64,000 nucleotides of DNA from Streptomyces griseosporeus (GTDB lineage Bacteria > Actinomycetota > Actinomycetes > Streptomycetales > Streptomycetaceae): assembly GCF_014656055.1 (NCBI RefSeq), contig NZ_BNBR01000008.1, forward strand, positions 62,001 through 126,000, written 5' to 3'. Positions 41,724 to 48,539 of this stretch are shown here, one piece after another. A model generated the notes under the pieces. That model saw nothing but the letters and a program-made list of their open reading frames with translations. It was not told the DNA's origin and ran no database searches. Both the position numbers and the translations under genes were made by a program. How positions within the stretch are numbered: the stretch's first letter is position 1; each line of letters starts with the position of its first letter.

Positions 41724-42678
41724 AGCCGAGCGCCTCCAGCAGCGCGGCCACGGCTGGCGGCCGCCGCCGCTCGGGGGGCGGCTCGGGCACTGTCTCCGCC
41801 AGCACCGCTGCCGGCTCCGCCACCACCGCCGTCGGCTCGGACACCACCGCCGTCGGCTCGGACGCCGTCTCGCCCACCACCACCGGCTCCGGCACCGTCT
41901 CCCCCGCCACCGCCGCCAGCTCCGCCGCGGTCTCCTCCGCCCCGGGGCGGCGCTCCGGTTCCGGTGCGAGCAGCCGGCCGAGCAGCGGTTCCAGGGGACC
42001 GGCGTCCCCGGGTGCCACCGCCGCCCGCAGCAGCGCGCCGAGCGACCACAGGTCGGACGCCGGGCCGCCGCCCCGGCCCGCGCCCCGCTCGGGCGCCTCG
42101 AACTCGCCGCCCCGCGCGGGCACTTCAAAGCCGAAGCCGGCGAGGGCGACGCGGCCCGACGGTGCCAGCAGGACGTTGGCCGGCCGTACGTCGCGGTGGA
42201 CGATGCCGATCGCGTGCGCGGCGCGCAGGGCGCCGAGGACGGCGAGGCCGACGCGGGCGGCCTCCTCCGCGTCGAGGGGGCCGCGGGCGAGCCGGTCCCG
42301 CAGGGACTCGCCGGGCACCCACTCGGTGACGATCCACGGCGGTCCTACGCCCTCGCCCCCGGGCTCCGCCTCGGCGACGACGTCGTGCACCGCGACGGCC
42401 GACGGATGCTCCACGCGGGCCGCCGCGCGCGCCTCGTGCAGCAGGCGATGGGCGACGCGCTCGCGCTCCTCACCGGCCACGGAGGAGGCCACGGAAGAAG
42501 CCTTGGTGGACGCCACGGACGACGGCAACGGCGGCTGCCGTACGGCGACCTCACGGCCCGTACGCTCGTCCAGCGCCCGCCACACCGCGCCGCCCACCCG
42601 CTCCAGCAGCCGGTAGCGCCCGGCCACCCGCCGCTCCCCGGTCGTGTCGCCGCCGCGCGCGCCGTCGTCGTCGCTCAT
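41710..42678 (-). CDS. Soluble serine/threonine pseudokinase
   Basis: 322 residues, an STK fold lacking catalytic essentials. The glycine-rich loop is cut down to R-V-G-G-A-V-W (residues ~28-33) in place of L-G-x-G-G-M-G-x-V-W. The VAIK lysine is replaced by Arg47 (V-A-V-R). HRD is kept (161-163), but the following Lys is Arg165; Asn168 remains. DFG has become G-F-G (Asp lost, 181). The alpha-C Glu82 and A-P-E-R are present. No membrane helix is present; the tail has 7-residue E-P-T-A-V-V-type repeats from a 21-bp tandem repeat near 41820-41862. It is the last gene of the kinase cluster, 15 bp after a true kinase in the same direction. Probably a scaffold or allosteric partner. Confidence 0.85.
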   Translation of the reverse strand: MSDDDGARGGDTTGERRVAGRYRLLERVGGAVWRALDERTGREVAVRQPPLPSSVASTKASSVASSVAGEERERVAHRLLHEARAAARVEHPSAVAVHDVVAEAEPGGEGVGPPWIVTEWVPGESLRDRLARGPLDAEEAARVGLAVLGALRAAHAIGIVHRDVRPANVLLAPSGRVALAGFGFEVPARGGEFEAPERGAGRGGGPASDLWSLGALLRAAVAPGDAGPLEPLLGRLLAPEPERRPGAEETAAELAAVAGETVPEPVVVGETASEPTAVVSEPTAVVAEPAAVLAETVPEPPPERRRPPAVAALLEALGWAKG

Positions 42679-42693
42679 GCCCCTCGCCCGTCG

Positions 42694-44370
42694 TCAGAGC
42701 TTGTCCACGTCCAGGTTGGCGACCGCCTCCCGCGCCACCTCACGGCCCCGCTCGGTGAAGTCGCCCTCTCCCGGGTAACCGATGGTGAGCTTGTACATGT
42801 CACCGGATCCGGTCCGGTAGTAGAAGAACTGCATCTCGCGCGGGCGCGGTTGCTCGCTGTCGTCGGTCTTGAAGGTGACCGTCATCAGGGCCGCCTCGTG
42901 CCCCTGGAAGGTGCGGTTGCCGTCGACGACGGTCTCCGGGTTCTCCGGCATGTCGTAGTCGTAGGCGCCGCGCTCCTTGAACTCGGCCTGGTCCTGGTAC
43001 ATCTCGGCCGCCGCGGAGGCGGCGATGTTGTTCGAGGTGTCCTCGGACTTCTTCTCCAGGGCCAGGTCCACCCAGATGCTGCCGCTGGGGTCCCCGTAGC
43101 CGACCCAGTGCCGCTGGTCGGTCTTGGAGTCGGGGCCGAAACGCTTGTAGCCGGTGGGCGCGGCGATCGTCGCGCGCAGCGTCCCCTCGTGGTGGGTGCT
43201 CCAGCCATCGGGCAGCGGACCGGCGAACGGGTCGGCGACCACCAGATACCCGGCGACGGCCGCCGCGACCACCACCGCGCCGAGCCCGAGCCACGTCTTG
43301 CGGCCGGGCCGGAAGCCGCGCCGGGGCGCGTCGGCGTACACCACCGCCTGGGTCGGCGGCACCGGCGCGGGCGCCGGCGGGTGCGCGGCCGCCTCCAGCA
43401 GTGCGCGGACCTGCGCCGCGGTGGGGCGGCGTGCCGGGTCCTTCTGGAGCAGGCCGTTGATGGCCTCGGCGAGCGGGCCCTGCGCGGAGGCCGGCGGGGC
43501 GGGGACGGCGTTGAGGACGGACTGCAGGGTGGCGGGCGTGTTGCTGCGGCGGAACGGCGAGACGCCCTCCGTCGCCGCGTACAGCACCACGCCGAGCGAC
43601 CACAGGTCGGAGGCCGGGCCGGGGCGCTGGCCGAGCACCCGCTCCGGGGCGATGTACTCGGGCGAGCCGACGAAGCCGCCGGTGTCGGTCAGGTTGGTCT
43701 CGCCCTCGATCTGGGCGATGCCGAAGTCGGTGAGGACGACCCGGTCGTACCGGCCGAGCAGGACGTTGTCCGGCTTCACGTCCCGGTGCAGGATGCCGGC
43801 GGCGTGCGCGGCCTCCAGCGCGCCGAGGACCTCCAGACCGATCCGGGCGGCGTCGCGCGCGCCCAGGGTGCCTTCCTGGAGGACATCGCCGAGGGAGCGC
43901 CCTCGCACCAGCTCCATGACGATCCACGGCCGGCCGTCGACGACGGCCACGTCGTGCACGTTCACCACCGCGGGGTGGTCGAGCCGGGCCGCGGCGCGCG
44001 CCTCGCGGCGCATCCGCTCGTAGGCGTTGGCGCGTTCCCGCTCGGGGAGGTGGTCGGGGACGCGGGGCTCCTTGACGGCGACCTCGCGGTCGACCGTCTC
44101 GTCCTTGGCCCGCCACACCGTGCCCATGCCGCCGTGCCCGAGCTTGGCGAGCAACCGGTAGCGTCCCGCGATCAGCCGGCCGGCACCGGCGTCCGTACCG
44201 GGTTCCGTACCGGCACCCGCACCTGAACTCGAACCCGAACCCGCACCCTCACCGCCGCCAGCGCCCGCGCCCGGGCCCTGGGCGGGCACGGCCATCGCCG
44301 GGTTCGGTGGCTGGAGCACGAAGCTGGTGGTGTCGTCGGCGCCCCCGTGGTTGTCCATGCGTCCATCCAT
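42694..44370 (-). CDS. Transmembrane Ser/Thr protein kinase
   Basis: About 558 residues (the ATG at 44358 is an alternative). Residues ~30-65 are low-complexity Gly/Ala/Ser. The kinase domain (~69-330) is intact: L-G-H-G-G-M-G-T-V-W, Lys100 in V-A-V-K, H-R-D-V-K-P-D-N (195-202), D-F-G (215-217) and A-P-E-R. One transmembrane helix lies at ~360-379. The extracellular domain (~385-558) is beta-rich with P-D-G-W near its start and A-P-T-G-Y following. There are no PASTA repeats. The gene sits between a pseudokinase and a second kinase, all on one strand. I recall the corresponding S. coelicolor kinase locus being linked to spore-wall synthesis; this is not checked. Confidence 0.92.
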   Translation of the reverse strand: MDGRMDNHGGADDTTSFVLQPPNPAMAVPAQGPGAGAGGGEGAGSGSSSGAGAGTEPGTDAGAGRLIAGRYRLLAKLGHGGMGTVWRAKDETVDREVAVKEPRVPDHLPERERANAYERMRREARAAARLDHPAVVNVHDVAVVDGRPWIVMELVRGRSLGDVLQEGTLGARDAARIGLEVLGALEAAHAAGILHRDVKPDNVLLGRYDRVVLTDFGIAQIEGETNLTDTGGFVGSPEYIAPERVLGQRPGPASDLWSLGVVLYAATEGVSPFRRSNTPATLQSVLNAVPAPPASAQGPLAEAINGLLQKDPARRPTAAQVRALLEAAAHPPAPAPVPPTQAVVYADAPRRGFRPGRKTWLGLGAVVVAAAVAGYLVVADPFAGPLPDGWSTHHEGTLRATIAAPTGYKRFGPDSKTDQRHWVGYGDPSGSIWVDLALEKKSEDTSNNIAASAAAEMYQDQAEFKERGAYDYDMPENPETVVDGNRTFQGHEAALMTVTFKTDDSEQPRPREMQFFYYRTGSGDMYKLTIGYPGEGDFTERGREVAREAVANLDVDKL

Positions 44371-44450
44371 ATCGCGCGCGCCGCAGCCGTATCCAGCCAG
44401 GGGCCGGACCGGTCACAGACCCGTGACCCGTACCGTCACCCGTCCCTCGC

Positions 44451-46076
44451 TCATACCGGTACGAACGTGTCGACCGCGACGTCGAAGAACTCCCGTGCCT
44501 CGCGCACCTTGCCGACCGGCGCCGACACCCACACGTCGTACATCCGCCCGTTCTCCTCCCAGCACAGGTCGTACGTGTGCCGGGCGCCCTCCGCCGCGCT
44601 GAAGCCGTCCCAGGTGAACTCCCAGAGCGCGGCGGGGCGTCCGCCGTGGGTCGTCGCGCTGACCCGGCCGTCGCGGTAACCGGGGTTGGTGTCCGGGCCC
44701 TTGGCGGCGGCGCGGCCCATCACCCCGAGCGGACCGCCCGGTTCGGGCGCGGCGACCTTGATGCCCAGGCGGAACGTCTCCCCGGGCGACAGGTAGAAGA
44801 CGCGCTCCCCCTGCGGCCGGCGCGTGAAGCCGTCCGGCACGGCGAGGCTGAACCCGGCCGGGTCCTGGGCGAGGCGGTAACCGGAGGGCGCGGTGGGACG
44901 GCCGTCGGAGGAGGCCCCGCCGGCGGCGGAGGGGGTACGGGTGACGGTGACCGTCGGGGTGGGGGCATGGGTGCCCGGGCCCTGGCCGGCCGGGGGCGAG
45001 GTCCCGGCCGGGCGGCTGTCCCGGCCGTGCGGGGACGAACTGGTGGGCGTACCGCCCCCGTCGCCGTGCTCGTTCATCAGCAGCGCCGCCCCCGACACTC
45101 CGGCGCCCGCCATCGCGGCGACGAGCAGCGCCGACACCAGCACGCCTCGCGTGGAGTACGTCCGGCGCGGCGGGTCCGCGGGGTTGTCGAGCCGGGTGGG
45201 CGTGTAGGGGACCGGGGGCGGGGCCGGGGTACGCCCGGTGTCGCGGTAGGCGCGCAGCAGCCGTTCCGCCTCGGCCGCGCTCATCCGCCGGTCCGGGTCG
45301 CGTTCCAGCAGGCCGCGGATGACGGCCTCGATCGGCGCGGCCTGCGGCGGCGTACGGATGTCGTCGAAGACGACGGCGTGCAGGACGCCGCCGAGGGAGT
45401 CGCGGCGGAACGGCGACTCGCCGCTGAGGGCCGTGCACAGCAGCGCGCCCAGCGACCACAGGTCGGACTCCGGGCCGGTCCGGGCGCCGGACATCCGCTC
45501 GGGCGCGGTGTACTCGGGCGAGCCGACGAAGGAGCCCGTCTCGGTGAGCGTGGTGGCGCCCGCGACCTGGGCGATGCCGAAGTCGGTGAGGACGACCCGG
45601 CCGGTGGCGGACTCGACGAGGACGTTGGCGGGTTTGATGTCCCGGTGCAGCACCCCGGCCGCGTGCGCCGCGCGCAGCGCGCCGAGCAGGGCGACGCCGA
45701 TCCGCGCGGCCTCGGCCGGATCGACGGGGCCCTGCCGGGCGATCCGGTCGGCGAGCGAGCCGCCGTCGATCAGCTCCATGACGATGTACGGCCGTTCGCC
45801 GCACTCCACCACGTCGTGGACGACGATGATGTGCGGGTGGCTCAGCTGCGCGACCGCGCGCGCCTCGCGCAGGGTCCGGTCGTGCTGCCGGCGCGCCTCG
45901 GTCGCGTCGAGCTGCTCGTCGAGGGCGATCTCCTTGACGGCCACCTCGCGGCCGAGCAGTTCGTCGGTGGCACGCCAGACGATGCCCATGCCGCCGCGCC
46001 CCAGCCGGGTGTGCAGCCGGTAGCGGCCCGCGATCACACGGACGTCGTCCCCCTCGGTCCCCATGCGCCCCATCAT
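44451..46076 (-). CDS. Transmembrane Ser/Thr protein kinase
   Basis: About 541 residues from the ATG at 46076 with GGTGGGG upstream; an ATG at 46064 is also possible. Kinase domain ~18-280: L-G-R-G-G-M-G-I-V-W, V-A-V-K-E-I (Lys48), H-R-D-I-K-P-A-N, L-T-D-F-G-I-A and A-P-E-R. A transmembrane helix lies at ~313-335 (V-L-V-S-A-L-L-V-A-A). A Thr/Ser/Pro linker precedes an extracellular domain that opens G-Y-R-L-A-Q-D-P-A-G-F-S-L-A-V-P-D-G-F. The D-P-A-G-F-S...P-x-G-[WF] block is shared with other kinases of the cluster. All catalytic residues are present. Confidence 0.92.
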   Translation of the reverse strand: MMGRMGTEGDDVRVIAGRYRLHTRLGRGGMGIVWRATDELLGREVAVKEIALDEQLDATEARRQHDRTLREARAVAQLSHPHIIVVHDVVECGERPYIVMELIDGGSLADRIARQGPVDPAEAARIGVALLGALRAAHAAGVLHRDIKPANVLVESATGRVVLTDFGIAQVAGATTLTETGSFVGSPEYTAPERMSGARTGPESDLWSLGALLCTALSGESPFRRDSLGGVLHAVVFDDIRTPPQAAPIEAVIRGLLERDPDRRMSAAEAERLLRAYRDTGRTPAPPPVPYTPTRLDNPADPPRRTYSTRGVLVSALLVAAMAGAGVSGAALLMNEHGDGGGTPTSSSPHGRDSRPAGTSPPAGQGPGTHAPTPTVTVTRTPSAAGGASSDGRPTAPSGYRLAQDPAGFSLAVPDGFTRRPQGERVFYLSPGETFRLGIKVAAPEPGGPLGVMGRAAAKGPDTNPGYRDGRVSATTHGGRPAALWEFTWDGFSAAEGARHTYDLCWEENGRMYDVWVSAPVGKVREAREFFDVAVDTFVPV

Positions 46077-46141
46077 GCCCCACCGGACGGTCCGCCTCCG
46101 GGGCGCTGACCGGCCGAATGTGCCACCACGGCTCAGTGGTG

Positions 46142-46333
46142 GGCAGCGGGTGACAGCCCAACCGTACTCAGCACCGCCCGTGGCCCCACCTCGGGAACAA
46201 TCATTTCCAGCCACAACGGATTGGGAAACGGTCGCAAATTGCGGCAAATCACCGGGAGGTACACCCCAGAAGGGGCAAAACGGCGGCTGAAAACATGCTG
46301 TCCTGTGAATGACGAAGGCCTTAGCTTCTCCTC
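46142..46333. other. AT-richer spacer with leaderless promoter of the small secreted protein
   Basis: This stretch is less GC-rich than its surroundings. TAGCTT (46322-46327) ends 6 nt before the ATG at 46334, with a weak TGTCCT 17 nt further upstream (46299-46304), so the secreted-protein gene is probably leaderless. Confidence 0.4.
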
Positions 46334-46741
46334 ATGAGAAACACATTGAAGCGCCTTTCCGTTGCCGGCGTCGCAGCGGTGGCAATATGCGCGGCGACAG
46401 TGACCGACGCCAGCGCGGCAAGCGGCAACGGCGCCTGTTCTGTTACCGGCGCCAAGGGCGGTATGACGTTCACCAACTGGAGCAGCAGTTACGTCGACAT
46501 CAGTGCTAATATCAGCGACACCTATGCAGATGGCCATAATGTCGGAATCCGCTTCCGGTCCATGGACAACGACTGGGTGACGGATTGGCCCTGGCACTAC
46601 AATAACAGCGGGGCCGGGTCGACCATCAGCTTCAAGACATATGCATCGACGCCCGCCGGACAGCTGGACTACATCGGCGGGCAGGTGGCGGTCTTTGACA
46701 GTACAGGCCACATTCTCCGCAGTTGCACCTTCTGGGCCTGA
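46334..46741 (+). CDS. Small secreted protein, AT-richer insertion in the kinase cluster
   Basis: 135 residues. The signal peptide at ~1-28 ends D-A-S-A-A. The mature part is ~105 residues, aromatic- and Asn/Ser-rich (W-P-W-H-Y-N-N-S-G; F-T-N-W-S-S-S-Y), with two cysteines (A-C-S near residue 35 and S-C-T-F-W at the end) that could form one disulphide. Codon use includes AAT, ATA, TAT and GGA, unlike the neighbouring kinases. It lies on the opposite strand between two kinase genes and is followed by a strong hairpin, so it looks like an independently acquired unit. I do not recognise a family; a small beta-fold exoprotein is the most I can say. Confidence 0.78.
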   Translation: MRNTLKRLSVAGVAAVAICAATVTDASAASGNGACSVTGAKGGMTFTNWSSSYVDISANISDTYADGHNVGIRFRSMDNDWVTDWPWHYNNSGAGSTISFKTYASTPAGQLDYIGGQVAVFDSTGHILRSCTFWA

Positions 46742-46786
46742 GTTACGTTCACCGCATAACGTCCAGGCCGCTCTATTGGCCCTGTT

Positions 46787-46814
46787 GGGCGGAGCTCCGT
46801 GCGGAACTCCGCCC
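46787..46814. terminator. Terminator between secreted protein and convergent kinase
   Basis: GGGCGGAG (46787-46794) pairs with CTCCGCCC (46807-46814), with further TCCG/CGGA pairing inside. It lies between the convergent stops at 46741 and 46819. Confidence 0.7.
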
Positions 46815-46818
46815 TAGA

Positions 46819-48438
46819 CTAGTTCTCCCGCCAGGTCTTCAGCACGGTCTCAAACTGCTTACGCGTGGTGGCCCAGTCCCCGGCAGGAGAGGCCATGTAG
46901 ATCGCGTACTCGACCCCGCTCCGCGCAACGTACATCAGGTCGACGGCTCGGTACGCCCCAGGCGAACGAAAACCCGTCGCCTCCGCTGTCCACTCGTACT
47001 CCAGCCGAGAGCCTTGGCGGTCACGGTAAATCTGGTGCTGCATGCCCAACCGGTCGTAGTCCTTCAGTTGCCTGCTCAACTGCTGGTCCAGGTCGACTTG
47101 GTGCGCATAGGGGTCGTCGAAGTCCGGCAGAGTATCGACGGCAATGCGCACCAGGTGGTCGCCCCCGTCAGGCGAATAGTCGATTTGCTGCAAGCCGTTC
47201 TTGCTCTTGATGGAAACCGACCGCTTCCAGCCTTCCGGAAGGTAGAGACTGAAGCCCGCAGGATCGTGGTACTGCTTCCAGCCCACGGGAACCGTCCCCT
47301 GCGGCTCCACCGTCGGCGAGGGGCCGGCACTGAGGCTGGGGCCGGGGTTTGGACTTTGACTGGCATGGCTGGCGTCGCCGGCCTTCCACTCACGCAACCC
47401 GACCGCGGCTCCAGCGCCGGTGATCGCGGCCACGGCAATGACCAACGCGACCGTACGCACACGGCGCCGCTTCTTCCGGAGCGCTGTTGGCGGACCCGCC
47501 TGGGTGACGGGGGCCAAGTGCGGCCGGGTGTCCACGGCCTGCGGCTGCTCATAGCGCCTTTGCTGTCCGTACCCTCCGGACTGCGTCGGCACGAATGCCT
47601 GCACCGCGTATGGGCGACGGCCCTCCGCTGCCTCGACGAGCATGTGCTCAACTTGTTCGGTGCTCGGCCGGGCCGCCGGGTCCTTGCGGAGCAGGCCGCT
47701 GATGACCGGGGCGAGCGGGCCCGCGTACCGCGGGTCGGTCGCCTCCTCCTCGACGACCGCCTGCATGGTGGACAGCGGCGAGGTCCGCCGGAACGGCGAC
47801 CTGCCCTCGACGGCGGTGTACAGCGTCGCGCCGAGCGCCCACAGGTCGGAGGAGGGCCCGGGGTCGTGGCCGCGGACGCGCTCGGGAGCGAGGTAGTCGA
47901 CGGAGCCGACGACCTCGCCGGTGCGGGTGATGGTCGTGTCGCCCTCGATCTGGGCGATGCCGAAGTCGGTGAGCAGGACGCGGCCGTCGTGCCCGAGCAG
48001 GACGTTGCCGGGCTTCACGTCGCGGTGCAGGACGCCCGCGGCGTGCGCGGCGCGCAGCGCGCGCAGCACCCACAGGCCGATCCGGGCGGCCTCCGCCGGT
48101 TCGACGCGGCCCTGTTCCTTCACGGCGTCGGCGAGCGAGCGGCCCTCGACCAGCTCCATCACGATCCACGGCCGGCCGTCGTGTTCGAGGACGTCGTGCA
48201 CGGTGACGACGGCGGAGTGGTTGATGCGGGCGGCGGCCCGCGCCTCGGCCCGGGTGCGCGCCAGCAGGACGCCGCGCTCGCTCTCGGAGACGTAGAGGGC
48301 GGCGGTCAGCTCCTTGATGGCGACCGCCCGGTGCAGCAGCTCGTCGTGCGCGCGCCACACGCGGCCCATGCCGCCGCTGCCGATGGAGTCGGCAAGCCGG
48401 TAGCGGCCCGCGAGGAGCAGGCCCTGCATCTGATTCAC
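46819..48438 (-). CDS. Transmembrane Ser/Thr protein kinase
   Basis: About 539 residues from a GTG at 48438 with GGGG seven nt upstream; the ATG at 48429 would remove only three residues. Kinase domain ~9-270: I-G-S-G-G-M-G-R-V-W, V-A-I-K-E-L, H-R-D-V-K-P-G-N, L-T-D-F-G-I-A-Q and A-P-E-R, all intact. A transmembrane helix lies at ~325-345 (V-A-L-V-I-A-V-A-A-I-T-G). The extracellular domain opens V-G-W-K-Q-Y-H-D-P-A-G-F-S-L-Y-L-P-E-G-W, the block shared with its neighbours. The 3' third has lower GC and more A/T-ending codons than the kinase part, suggesting a different history for the ectodomain. Confidence 0.9.
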   Translation of the reverse strand: MNQMQGLLLAGRYRLADSIGSGGMGRVWRAHDELLHRAVAIKELTAALYVSESERGVLLARTRAEARAAARINHSAVVTVHDVLEHDGRPWIVMELVEGRSLADAVKEQGRVEPAEAARIGLWVLRALRAAHAAGVLHRDVKPGNVLLGHDGRVLLTDFGIAQIEGDTTITRTGEVVGSVDYLAPERVRGHDPGPSSDLWALGATLYTAVEGRSPFRRTSPLSTMQAVVEEEATDPRYAGPLAPVISGLLRKDPAARPSTEQVEHMLVEAAEGRRPYAVQAFVPTQSGGYGQQRRYEQPQAVDTRPHLAPVTQAGPPTALRKKRRRVRTVALVIAVAAITGAGAAVGLREWKAGDASHASQSPNPGPSLSAGPSPTVEPQGTVPVGWKQYHDPAGFSLYLPEGWKRSVSIKSKNGLQQIDYSPDGGDHLVRIAVDTLPDFDDPYAHQVDLDQQLSRQLKDYDRLGMQHQIYRDRQGSRLEYEWTAEATGFRSPGAYRAVDLMYVARSGVEYAIYMASPAGDWATTRKQFETVLKTWREN

Positions 48439-48539
48439 GTTGCCCCGCAATGCTCTTGACAGGGTCAGACTAAAGACAGGCCCCTGTCCGGGGAACGGGC
48501 GGGGTGCCACGGTGACCGCACTGTGACGGTTCCCTCAGG

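Noticed and set aside
39802..44226. 1474-residue plus-strand frame opposite the aldehyde dehydrogenase and kinases
   Set aside because: Antisense shadow of well-supported minus-strand genes.
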